A program made the translations under genes and the position numbers. DNA of 64,000 nucleotides. It comes from Malurus cyaneus samueli. Taxonomy: Eukaryota; Chordata; Aves; Passeriformes; Maluridae. The DNA lies in assembly GCA_009741485.1 (NCBI GenBank), contig CM019218.1, forward strand, positions 43,384,681 through 43,448,680, written 5' to 3'. The notes below the pieces were generated by a model. The model was not told the DNA's origin and made no database searches. It saw only the letters and a program-made list of their open reading frames with translations. Of the stretch, positions 51,798-62,635 are shown one piece after another. Every line of letters begins with the position of its first letter. Position 1 is the stretch's first letter.

Positions 51798-53212
51798 AGC
51801 AGAAGAGTTCCTTTAAGAAGAGACTGAAAGCTCCTTACTTGTAATGTAATGAAATCTCTGTGCTCCAGTTTGAAGAATATTTTTCTTGGGAATGAAGAGG
51901 GTGCTCCCAGGTATCAAGGGCCTGATCCAGGTTACCTTAGCACCAGGAGGCCACTTTCCAATGACTGACAGCTGTCCCTGGTGAGAAAGATGTGCCACTG
52001 AGGTGTTTGGTGCTGATCCTTCCTAACACAGCCTGCCTGCTCACGTGTCCTGCAGGTCCTGGGGCTGCTGTCCATGTGAGATTGACACTGTTCTGAAGTG
52101 ATGGCTGTTCCAGGCTCCCAGAGATAATATGCTTGGAAACGACAAAGGAACAAAATTTAAAAAGGATGGCGATCATTCCTGAATAGACCACCTTGCACCT
52201 GGCCACTCCCAGAGCTGTTCTGGGCTGGGAGAGGACAGGCAGCAGGGCAGGGTGTCACTGAAGGGAAAGGAAGGAATTCAGGTGGAAATTACCATGAAAG
52301 AAACATTAAATCTCTCTCACTGCGTTGAAGTGGAGCTGTTGTACAGATCAAGGTCTGTGTGAATGCACAAGTGTCGCGAGGGCATCAAAGCTGCCCTGGG
52401 AGTCTGTGGAAAGCAGATCTTTTTCTTAATTTCTCTCTGAATTCCTGCTATTTGTCCTACCGGACAAAATAACTACATTGTAAAAGATCCTCTGTGGCAG
52501 TGAAGGGGTTGTTATTTGTTGTTTGTGCTCAGCCAGTGCTCCAGAGGGAATTGAAGCTCTGACATTGTTGCATCTGCTTTGCACCAGCACATCAGATGTT
52601 GTGCAGCTCCCTCATTTTTCTGTTGGTAAGTTGAAAAATGGGATTGCATCTTACATTTTGGAAATGCTTGGCAGTCCTGTTCCAGCTGGTGACTGATCTC
52701 CGGTTTGGAGAAGCTATTACTGTAAGAAGACTTTCCTTTAAGTATTACATAGTGCATTTTGCCAAGCAGTTACATTTGTCAGTAGCTTGAAGGGCACAGC
52801 AAGCTTTGTCAAGTCCCTCTGCTGCATTAAAGGCAGTAAAGTCACCTGTCTCCAAAGGAAAGATAGAGGAGCCTCACAAATTCTCTGACTTCTGTTTTGA
52901 TTACCATGATTTTGTACTCCAGGGCCTGAAGGGGAATAGCAGTTGTGCTCCACCCAACAGCTGGCACTTACATGTGTCCCTGACATTGGATAGGAAACTG
53001 GCACAGTCTTTAGTCCAATTCTGCAAGAATTATAATGGCCTTGTGCATGGGAGGTTACTTCCAGGCATACGTTTTAATGCCTTGACTCTGCTGGAACGTC
53101 ACCATGACGAGAGCCAGCCATAGCCACTGAGACGAATGCAGTACAACTATTTTTGCTGCTTTTAAGGCCCTCTGTTTCCTCTGTTGCAGCACAAAAAACA
53201 ATCAGAAAAAGG
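51798..53212. other. Intronic DNA without recognised features
   Basis: A 105-codon frame at 52806-53123 (+) has no recognisable motif. 'GGGCCTGATCCAGGTTACC' near 51918 recalls the ends of palindromic amniote repeats but is too short to call. Confidence 0.5.
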
Positions 53213-53228
53213 AAAAAAAAAAAAAAAA
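53213..53228 (+). repeat. Poly(A) run, 16 bp
   Basis: Sixteen A in an A/G-rich stretch. No upstream retrogene or LINE body was recognised, so it is not evidence of retroposition by itself. Confidence 0.9.
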
Positions 53229-54243
53229 GGATGTTTCTCATTAAAAGCAGTTGGGGAAGGGAGAACAGCTCTGTGTGGCAAAGAGGAGACAACATCCTCA
53301 GTGTTTAGGTGTCTGCAGCTGTGGCAGAAGCAGTCACACCCCCAGTGATTAATGAGCAGGCAGGCTGGATGTGAGGAGCAGAGCACAGGGCCCATTGCAG
53401 AGCTGACTGTGGGGATCCCCCAGGGAGAGGTGGGCTGCTCCAAAACGGCAGAGAGAGGACTGGGGGCGGCGTACAGAGAGCTGACTGCACAGAAAGCAGC
53501 TGCTCTTAATGGTGCTGATGTTTTAATCGTTGGTGGCTTCAGCAAGGATTTATCTCACGCCCCCATACTGTTTAGGTAAACAAAAGACTCAAGAAAAACA
53601 ACTTGACCCCTTGGCATTAGGTGGGTTTGGGGCTGGAGAAAGCAACTCTGTTCAAGACGCATAATAAGGGGCAGGGAAAAAGGAAAGGAGGAAATTTTCC
53701 AAACTCAGTTAAAAATAAAATACTGTTCCAATTTTAACCCCTTGCCAGATTCGTTGTGCTGGTTCAGGATCACTCCTGTTAAATGCAGATGGTATTTCAA
53801 ACAAAATGAAGGTGTTACCAGGAGGACACTGCATTTTCTGTAGCAGAGCAGCAGTACATAATGCCCTCCTAAGCTGCACAAGTAACTGTTTGGCAGTGCT
53901 TGAGGTGTAAAGTGATTGTTCAACTACATAGTTTATGCATCTGCTGGATCCCTGGTGTGCTGTGGAAAGGGAAGTTCTCCCAGGATTCCGAGACAGCCAG
54001 AAGGCCAAGAAAAGCAGCACGCAGTGGGAACAACAGAACCAAAATGCTTGCAATAAGTCATTCTGCCAAATAGGACTTCTGGTAAAATGCACACTCACCC
54101 ATGAAGGCAATCCCCAAAGGTCATATGAAAATCCTTTTGGTTGAATAAACAGTACGAGGGAGAAAAAATTAGGCTGGGCGGGCTGCTTCTGGCCTACATT
54201 TGAAATTCAAATGCTTTCATTCATGTAAACCTTCTGCAGATTC
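53229..54243. other. Intronic DNA without recognised features
   Basis: A modestly GC-richer patch at about 53380-53480 supports chance frames on both strands. No gene, RNA or named repeat was recognised. Confidence 0.45.
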
Positions 54244-54534
54244 TTGCAGTCCCGTGTCACCTCTGAGGTTCTGGGTTCTCTTGTAACATCAGACACTTCA
54301 TCCAGAAGAAGGAAACCTGTTGCAAACTGGGTGTTTGGGTCTAATCTCAGGTTTAAAGGAGACCCTCATTGGAACGATCCCATTAAAGAGCTGATTGGAA
54401 GTGCTGACTTCCATTTGGAGTCCATGCACACTTGTCACGGAAAAGGACGAGAAAGAGTCATTACAGTTAAGATCAAAGAGGACACAGCTACACACTACAC
54501 ATTTTCTTTCTCCAATGAACATGGCCTTATTTGA
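54244..54534 (+). other. Open 96-codon stretch behind an acceptor-like site, unrecognised
   Basis: The frame runs from a TTG to TGA and has no ATG near its start. Just upstream is CTTCTGCAGATTCTTGCAG, which offers two acceptor-like AGs, so it could be read as a candidate terminal exon. The translation is unusually protein-like in composition (balanced charged residues, e.g. SSRRRKPVANWVFG and GRERVITVKIKEDTATHYTF), but I recognise no family. No AATAAA lies close behind it. It could be an alternative last exon, part of a non-coding transcript, or chance. I lean to chance. Confidence 0.2.
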
Positions 54535-57500
54535 AAATATTCAGAATACTTTTAAGAGAGAATTGTTTGATTTTTTCCTCTTTTGATTGTTTCCTTTTTC
54601 AGATATAAAGAACTGCTTTGTATTTTTTTAATAAGAGTGTGTCAAACCTTTGCACTTATATATACTTTCTGTAAGTGAAGCTTTGCTCATTTTTTTGAAG
54701 GCAGAACTGACAAACTCAGGCCTTCAGTAGGTAGGCAGCAGCCTCCTCTCCTTGGGGCTTTATGTGACTGATCATTTGCAGATCAGGAGCAAGATAAGGG
54801 ATCAGAGAGACACAACAGTGCTTCAGGGATCTTGGCAAGCCTGGAGAGTGCTAAATTATACCCTGTGGAGACATCTCAGGTTTCTCAAACAGGTCACTGT
54901 TCCCATAGAAGGAAGAGGGACGACAGTCATTGAAGACATGTCCAAAGGAATCTCATCAAAAAATTTGCTCTTGCAAAATGCGTGTTTAATGGGTCAGAAG
55001 TAAAGACTATCCTCACTTCTTTACTGGCCACCAAAAATGTTCACATTGGCCATCATTTCAAACCAGATGTGTTAGGCTGCAAGTTGCAAGGTGATTTTTT
55101 TTCTCACTTTCTTTTATCACTTCTCTGTTTTTTATTGCTTTTATTGCTATACAGTAGTGGTGTAGACTAAGCATGCACTTCAAACACTTTCATGAAATGG
55201 AAGTAAGACATTTTCTACAAGTTCCAAGTCCCCAGCCATCCTGAAGGGGACATAGAATATGTGTGAAAAATTGCCAGGAAAATCACTCTTGCCTTAGGAA
55301 AAGAGTGGTTAATGATTTGGAAACGTTAGCAAGAATAAGAATGCAAAATCAAAAGAGGAATAGTCACAAAAAAGGGTTCTCACAGTCTCTAGGATTTCAC
55401 AGAATGTGGTTGCTTTTTTGTGGCTTCTGGGGTAGCATAAGGAATCCACTCTAAAATAAAGAACAGGCTCCCAGTTTGGATGTGTAACATTGCCCTACTC
55501 TAAATACAGGAACACGTAGGCAGCAGAATCATACCAAAGGACATGACAAAACTGTAGATAACTCTCAAGTTGTCCACTTGGGATGGAGTAAGACTGTTAG
55601 CGAGGAAGGGAAAACTCTGTTAAATGGTTATGTGGATCTCAGCAGGGAAGAGGGGTGGCCTCCTAAAATCAACACAATTCCTTATCAGCTGCTGATACAC
55701 TGAGTTCTCTCTGGTGCAAGGAGAGCATCTCTGGGCTATTTTCCTCACAAATTCATTTGCATAAGCCAAGATTCAACATGTAAACCTCACAGCACAGGCA
55801 CTGTTTCCTCCTCACTGAGGTTACTGCTGGGTTTCCTCAGCATGGCATCCGCCTCAGCAAGATTTTGGTTGCTTTTTTGTCTGTCCTGTGTTTGTGTGGG
55901 AGGCAATATAAGCTCTTCATGGGGGAAAAGGCTTTCTCCATTGGAAAGAAGAGAGCTAATTATGTGTCCTATAAAGAGATGTAATTGGTTTTCCTTTCTG
56001 TAGAGAGCGGATGACATGAACAGCATCTCTTGCCTTTTCATTCCAAACCTCTGTTGTGACCATAATGCTGAGTACTGGAAAACTCCACGATTTACAGGTT
56101 GTTTTTCACATGTTCCAAACATCTGGGAACAAAGTTCAGCTGACTGATGAATATGATCTCTGGCAGAAAACACTGAAAATTTAGGGTGGTAGCAGGGTAG
56201 ATCTAGCCCAGCTGTCCATTTTAAATATTGCTGGTTTTGAATTTAACCTGCCATCTTCTCAGCAAATTGTTTGTGAGCACTTTTAAATCTGCACATATAA
56301 GTGTTTTCTTAAATATTTGGCAAGTGCAAGGGAGTTTGAATTAGATTGTGAAAGCAGGATGCCTGTATATGTGCCAAAGCATCCCAAGGTGTACCGGCCT
56401 AAGATGATATGATTTAAGAGAACCCCATTTTTCAAATTTTCATCCTTTTTTCAATACATTCTCTGCCACTTCCAAGAATAACTGGAATAAGCGTGTCCAT
56501 TCAAGTCCACTGTCTTCAGAGAATTAAGCAAATCTGTTAAACATTGGAACTTTCCTGTTGCTTCTGCTATGTAATTTTTGAGTCATTAGCACTTCCTTTG
56601 GCAATGCGTTTTCACCTGACTACCAAAGCGTTGCATCCCGTCTTTGCTCTTCATCAAAAGCCAAATAGCTGTGAACTCCATTTTAGATGTGATGCATAAG
56701 ACAGATACACAGGAATGGGAAGAGACTCAAATAATGGCACCTAAGTTGATTATTCTGAAGATGCACAACCACAGTTTCTTCAAAAATAATAAAAAATATC
56801 ACCTTCTCAAATTTAAAATGCCTTCATTTCATTGCTCTTACTGATCTCTATGCAATAATGCTGTGTTGGTGGGTGCATCTACACTGCATTACAACTTGTC
56901 ATAATAATATAGGTTGTTTTGGAGTGACACAGGTAATTCAAGGGAGAAGATTTCTATACTGCAGAAGTGATTGTGACTATGTGGAAAATAGGATCTGTTC
57001 TAGGGTAGGGAATATGTTATCTATGGTGAAGCTGAAGAATTTGCTGTTAGTACTCAGAAAGGCTCAGAAATACTGCAGGGTCTGAGAAATAATGTCTGAC
57101 GTGCAGATTCATAAATAGAAAGGCAGGTCTCATATTACAAGACCCATCTCTAGAGACCTAGAACTAAAAGATTGAATTTGCCGATCATTACTGCTGGCTC
57201 TGGTCTCAATTAGGAGTAGGAGTCCCGTGAACTTTGAGATAAAGAGATAGGCCAATGCCAAGTACTTCTGAAAGTCTGACTTGACTGTATAATGTATTGG
57301 AAAGCATAATGAAGATGTGGAAAATTATTGTATTCAGCTCCAGAGCTGGATATGGCCAGAGGTGTCTTAGGTCCTCATTTCCTAAGTAGGTTGAGACAAT
57401 GTGGAGAAGGAATGATTTAGCTTATCCCCATCACCTCTTTTGAGATGCTCAAGAAACTATCTTAACAATGTTGTTTGTAAACCTTCCTTGCCAAGAGGCT

Positions 57501-59010
57501 TCTTGATCCTGATATTGATGTTGATAGTCTGCAAGATGTCATCAGCACCTCCAGCAATAAGGGATTGGTGTGTGATGAGAAGGATATGAGAAGAGCAGAG
57601 ATAAAATAACTGAGAAACAAAATGTTCCTTCGTTGCTGTCTTTGATCTCTTAACTCCCAGCTGTGAGAGATCCTGGTTGCTGATGGCAGCAATCGACTAA
57701 TTTTCTGCAGCTTCTGTTGCTTGTACAAAACAGAGGAAGATGTTGTCTTCACTGAGGGGAGTACTAGTCTTGCTGTAATGTCTTCTCGTGCAGACTGAAC
57801 CCGAGGAGAGGCAGGGAGTGAGCACAGGCTGCTTCAAGACTGAGGCAAAATAGGCAATTTTATTTCCTTCTCTCATCTCTCTTTCTGCCTTTTCCTTTGT
57901 ACTTCAATTCCTGCCTTATTAGCCATTCTTTTGAAAATGAAACCCCAACGGAAAATTCCCACATGGTGTTGCTATCTTTGCTGTATCCCTAATGTGATAG
58001 AAAAAGTGACAGGCCCCACGGACAAAGCTGTTTGTGAGGGTTAGCATAATCTTGAAAGCTGATGCATTTTCTCCAAACTGAGATGCAGTAGGTGAGGAAG
58101 GGGAAAGTTTTGCAATAGCCATTTAACTGTCCACCAGTAGTTTACTCCTGACTTGGAACTGAGGCTGAGTCCACAAAGCTAATTTTGTTGTGTGGGACAC
58201 CAAAGAGCTGAGAGAACATGCTTTGAACTCATCTGCTGTTGGCTACACCCAAACAGGTAGCCCAGAGACGAAGTTTGAGAGCTTAGTGCTGATTTCCCAT
58301 GCTCTTCAGCCCTGTTTTGCCAGATATGAAAAAAGCTTGCTTGTGGTTGAGGTGAGTTCGCGTGAAAAAGTTATAATCCCAGATCAGTGGGCAGAAAGGG
58401 TTGGAACTGAAGTGCTGGTTCATGTCATTACAGAGATACACCAGATACAGTCATGGCAGTAGAGACACACCATGGGGAGAATTATGGACAAAGCAGTCTA
58501 ATTTCTTATCGCAGATAAGAATAAGTAGTTCATGGGATCAGTGTCCCTAAGACAGAATGGATGCAAAAGTGCTGATGTAGAGCTGATGCACGTGAGGCGG
58601 GAGGTGGTATTTATGCCACAGGGTGATAGAAACCATTGCTAACCTGCAGGGGCACAAGAGCTGGGCTGGGGGGTTCCTTGACCTCCCTGAGTCCCCAGCC
58701 ACTGGCTCAGTTTGGCCGGAAATCAGCTCTTGATGCCTCTGCCTGCAGCTGTCAGGCCTGCCCTCAAAGCTCCCTCTTCATTTGCAAAGCAAAGTGCAAA
58801 TATGAACTTTGTGAATATGTGCTACCCTTGGCCTTTTCACAGTTCCTGGATGAGGTCCATGCTGCTGTTTGTCCGAAGTGTGCAATTCGGCTTCAACACC
58901 ATATTTTGGAAACAAAGGGATGAGCTGTGGGTTGGTTGAGTCTCTGTTTCCATCACTGCCAGCTCCGAAAGGACTACTGGACTGGAGAATCACTTCTAGC
59001 CCACAGGTGG
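54535..59010. other. Intronic DNA, no gene recognised
   Basis: AT-rich, with chance frames only (longest 128 codons, minus strand, 55787-56173). No exon, RNA gene or clear transposon. Confidence 0.5.
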
Positions 59011-59094
59011 CTGTTAGTGAGCTCTTAGTAGTGAGCTATTAGTATCTCACTAATAGTATCACTAACAGTAATGAGCTATTAGTACTTCACTAAG
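59011..59094. repeat. Interleaved direct and inverted repeats
   Basis: A 10-bp perfect inverted repeat pairs CTGTTAGTGA (59011-59020) with TCACTAACAG (59059-59068). Nested inside is CTATTAGT (59036-59043) with ACTAATAG (59049-59056) and a 5-base loop. A 23-bp direct repeat (59031-59053 and 59071-59093, period 40, three mismatches) overlaps both. Single strands could fold into alternative hairpins. It is not a known transposon end that I can name and may have arisen by template switching during replication. Confidence 0.85.
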
Positions 59095-60187
59095 TTTATT
59101 AATTCAGATGAAACAAGAGCCTAATAGACAAACGCACACAACTATCTGTCTGAGGAGTTAAGGGGCACCCAAAAGTGAATGACAGGAGAATATAGCAGAA
59201 TAACAAAAATCATATTATCTGTTTTCTGCTCTTTGAAATTAATGACGTTAGGCTTGATGTGGAGAAAGGCAAGGCAGGGATGGGGTCTGGCATTCTGCCT
59301 CCAATCTCTTCAGAGTTTCAGCTGTTCTGCCCTCTCCTGGAGCATTTGTTACCTGCCTTATTTCTTCTTAGGGAACCAGAGATGGCCATTAAGGAAAGAT
59401 GCAGAGAAGGGAATAGCAGCAATCCCATTGATTGCTTCTGGAAGAGTATTACAGAAAGTGTAAAGGACATTTGTGTAAGACAATGCCAGAGAGCTAAACA
59501 AGGCCAGTGTGACTAATGGAGAAAAAAAGGAAGAGGGAGAAAGAGGCTAGCTGAGATGCATAGGAAATGGCAGAGAATTCATCCTTTGAAGCTTTTCCAA
59601 AACTGTGCTTTTAAATTTCTGTTCCTATTGATGGTGGACTCCCTCAAGGATCCAGTCCATAGTACTGTCAGCATCACTTCACTGTCTCAGTCCCATTCCT
59701 AGATGCTCTTGGGAGCCCCTCTGCCTTATCATACCCTCAACCTATGCTTTCAGAAGCTCCGCACTATATTTTTGGCAGACAATTTTGCTGTGCTGTGCTG
59801 TACTGACTTACTTTGCATTTGCCCATATTTCTTTAATGGGATTCAGCATCTTCTGCATTCTCCACACACTTTTTGGCTCCAGCATTCCAGTATTGTGTTT
59901 GTATTGTCCATATTAAATCCATGATATCTCAAAAAATACAAGACGTTCTGCAACTGTATTATTTGAAGCTGAACTCTCTGTACCCCTTAATTTTACAGCT
60001 AATTTCTCCTCTGTGTGGAGTGACTGTTTTTCTGCTTAGCATAGCAGCCCACAAGGCATTAAGTGCTCAGCGTTGCACCTTCTCTCTTCAGAAGAAGTAA
60101 CTTCTGCTGGGAGAAAATTACTTATGAATTGCACTCCTTTCCTGCACAGGACCAGCTACACTCCTGAAACAAGCCCAGCATACATTT
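59095..60187. other. Intronic DNA without recognised features
   Basis: No exon, RNA gene or named repeat seen. Confidence 0.5.
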
Positions 60188-60761
60188 GTGGGTCCTTTTG
60201 AAGGGAAGAATCTGCAGGTGAATGCTTCATTCCAAGCCAGCTCTGCACTGGTGCAGCCTCACCTTCAATATTGTGTGCAGTTTTGGGCATCACAGTATGA
60301 GAAAGGTGTTAAACTATTAGAGAGTGTCCAAAAGAGAGCAGTAAAAATGGTGAAGGGCCCTGAGGGGAAGCTGTATAAGAAGCAGCTTAGGTCCCTTGGT
60401 CTGTTCAGCCTGGAGGAGACTGAGGAGAGACCTCATTGCAACTACAGCTTCCTCATGAGGGGAGGAGGAGGAGCAGGCACTGATCTCTTCTCTGTGGTGA
60501 GCAGTGACTGGACTGGAGGGAATGGCCTGAAGTTGTGTCAGGGGAGGTTTAGGTTGGAGATTAGAAAAAAATGCTTCACCCAGAGGGTGGTTGGGCACTG
60601 GAACAGGCTCCCCAGGGAAGGGGTCATAGCACCAAGCCTTGTGGAGTTAAGGTGTTTGGACAATGCTCTCCTGGGTGTCCTGTGCGGGGCCAGCTGTTGG
60701 AGTTGGTGATCCTTGTGGTTCCCTTCCAACTCAGTTTATTCCATGATTCTTTGATTCTGTG
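60188..60761 (+). mobile_element. CR1 LINE 3' end with C-terminal ORF2 remnant
   Basis: This is a sense-strand CR1 fragment. A frame from GTG at 60188 stays open for 173 codons to 60709. From about codon 20 it carries CR1 ORF2 C-terminal features in order: LVQPHLQYCVQFWASQY, LLESVQKRAVKM, LRSLGLFSLEE, RGGGGAGTDLFSVVSSDWTG, RLEIRKKCFTQRVVGHWNRL. A 3' UTR follows ('GATCCTTGTGGTTCCCTTCC') and ends in 'CCATGATTCTTTGATTCTGTG', the short 3' repeat typical of CR1. Relative to the usual RRLRGDL-like stretch there are small in-frame differences around 60415-60450. The catalytic reverse transcriptase core and the endonuclease are missing through 5' truncation, so it cannot move. The open frame suggests it is younger than the copy at 6515. 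The first about 50 bp may be flanking DNA. Confidence 0.92.
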
Positions 60762-61798
60762 CCTTGCTTCTGTGCTTGGGGGACTAGATTTAGAGCTCTA
60801 TATTTGGAGTGAGCACTGTAGATCTGCCATGGCAAGGAGGGCTGCTCACACAAGAGGCACTGAGTGTTCACACACACTGGCTGCTGCATGGGGTGGCGGG
60901 TTTCTCATAAATGCTGAGCTGGGGGAATATGAGTTATAGAAAGAGCAGTGTGCATTAACATTAAAAACCAGGATAAGGAGGGAAAGAGAGAGGCAAGTCA
61001 AAACTCAGGTTATTTCTCTTGTGGAGTGGCTGCAGGTTGGTGTCCCATGCCTTGCACTACTGGGCAATGGCAGCCAGGATGTGGCACTCACTGAAGGTGA
61101 CAGGAGGCACAGGGAGGCTATTTGCCTTGCAGTGAAAGGGGCCTGTTCTGCTGACTGCTGGCAGAGACTTGTGTGTCAGTCACTTGTTAGCTGTGTACCA
61201 CCGGGCAGCAGATAATCTCAAGTGCTGAATGAATAAATCCACTCCTTGTCAGCTCCCATCAGTGTCTCTTGCATGAAGCCCTGATGCTTCTTAAAGCAGC
61301 ATACGCTGCAGATAAGTCAAAGTGTCGTATTTACTCGGGAGCTGATGGCAGAGCCCTTAGGAACATGGCAGGTGTTAACTACAGAGTTAAACTGTGACGT
61401 TCCTTGTAGGATTTTCCATGGCTAGATAACCTACAGGATCTGTCCCTTCTAGACCTTGGAATCTACATGTCAGGCCAGGCCATAAATCCTGTTGTGGAGG
61501 TGCATTGGCACAAGCAGAAACGATTTCCAAGAAAATTAATACAGTGTGCATTCAGTCAATTTCATAATCTCAGACTCCATGCTAAATTTGGAAATTATGG
61601 GGAGCTTTAAGGGACTATGGAAAAGAACAAGTAGAAACTGACATTTTGGTATAATACTGGTTTCTGGAAAATATATTTCCCTCCTAAAGATTCATGGTTT
61701 AGAAGTCTGCACTTGCAAATTTTAAAATCAAATATGCATATCACTTTCTTACACATACCTATTTTCATTTTCATTCATGGGGAAACATCTTTGAGAAG
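60762..61798. other. Intronic DNA without recognised features
   Basis: Follows the CR1 tail. No exon, RNA gene or named repeat seen. Confidence 0.5.
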
Positions 61799-61803
61799 CA
61801 CAC
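61799..61803. repeat. Target-site duplication, left copy (CACAC)
   Basis: CACAC immediately precedes the TG of the LTR and is repeated at 62269-62273 directly after it. Five bases is a usual target duplication length for retroviral integration. Confidence 0.7.
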
Positions 61804-62268
61804 TGTCTTGGTTTGAGACAATGTTTTCAGAGAAAAATGTTACAGAGTAAATGTTTCCTCTGAAGTGAAAAATTAGATAACTTTTTCCCACCAATATGAA
61901 ATAGATGCTCGGGCAAAAGTGAACAGAAAAAAAAAAAAAGTAGTTTATTAACAAAACACAGTGCCCACAGGACACAGATAAAAAGTAACTGTTAGATATT
62001 TTAAAAGTCCAGGAACGTGTGCTGTTCCCTCCCCCACAGCTGCTGGGCAGGTGGTGTGGAGAAAGATGGCAGCTCCTGTCCCAAGGAAAAAAAGAAAAGA
62101 AACAAAAGAAAAAGGTTTATGTCGCCACCTGGGCAACAGTGGCAACCTGGTGGCAGTCCTCACTGTGACTGAAACAGAGGGTTCGGTGTGTTTTTCTGTC
62201 AACTTCTCCCAGAGTCCGGGACTAGACAGAGGGGCACCACAGGATTGGCGCAAAATCAAACCAAGACG
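61804..62268 (-). mobile_element. Solo LTR of an endogenous retrovirus, minus strand
   Basis: A 465-bp element bounded by near-perfect terminal inverted repeats: TGTCTTGGTTTGA at the left and TCAAACCAAGACG at the right (the last base would be A in an intact TG...CA end). It is flanked by CACAC on both sides. On the minus strand an AATAAA hexamer (within 'GTTAATAAACTAC', + positions about 61941-61953) is followed by a T-rich stretch and about 120 bases to the CA end, as expected for an R-U5 region. This sets the orientation. No gag, pol or env sequence is beside it, so internal DNA was presumably lost by LTR-LTR recombination. Ends of TGTCATGGTTT type are familiar from avian ERV LTRs (recollection). 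A non-autonomous TIR transposon is the main alternative. It is inert. Confidence 0.75.
61927..61939 (+). repeat. Poly(A) run inside the LTR, 13 bp
   Basis: Thirteen A on the + strand, equal to a T-run just downstream of the AATAAA in LTR orientation. It could be part of a U/GU-rich polyadenylation downstream element that later expanded. Confidence 0.85.
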
Positions 62269-62273
62269 CACAC
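62269..62273. repeat. Target-site duplication, right copy (CACAC)
   Basis: Matches the left copy at 61799-61803 and defines the right boundary of the LTR. Confidence 0.7.
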
Positions 62274-62570
62274 AGAACAAAAATTGTGGTGGAATGAGCC
62301 CATAATAGAATGCCAGTAAAATGAGGAATTGCTTAGCTTTCCAGTCATTTTGTCTGTTTGTTGTATTTTGTAAAGCATTGTTTAGCTGTCTGATTCTATG
62401 GAGATCTGTCTAGTTTCACCCCCCACCCCCTCCCCATTTATCTCTTTTTGTAAAATCCTCTTGTAAATACTAGTACTTAACAGAAAACCTGAATTTGTTA
62501 AAACATTTAATTAGTCAAAATTGTGTAATAGAAGATTTCTTCCAGATGCCACTTAATGATCATTAGAAGG
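62274..62570. other. Intronic DNA without recognised features
   Basis: AT-rich, with a C-rich run CCCCCCACCCCCTCCCC at about 62418-62435. No gene or named repeat. Confidence 0.5.
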
Positions 62571-62635
62571 TCTGATTCAAATCCCGCTTAAGTCAATTGA
62601 TGTCTTTAGTTGACTTCAATACATTTTGAATCTGG
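62571..62635. repeat. Palindromic relic, MITE-like hairpin
   Basis: Two arms pair symmetrically: GATTCAAA (62574-62581) with TTTGAATC (62625-62632), and AAGTCAA (62590-62596) with TTGACTT (62610-62616), with 8-base unpaired gaps on both sides and a 13-base loop. The text (TCTGATTCAAATC.. AAGTCAAT.. GACTTCAAT.. GAATCTGG) recalls the palindromic amniote repeat suspected at 13530 and 20002. It is probably a remnant of an old inverted-repeat transposon. The family is not established. Confidence 0.6.

Noticed and set aside
62051..62305. Short basic open frame (KKRKETKEKG-rich) and the overlapping minus-strand frame 61948-62280
   Set aside because: Both fall inside or across the edge of the solo LTR and run past its boundary. 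They do not resemble a viral or host protein.
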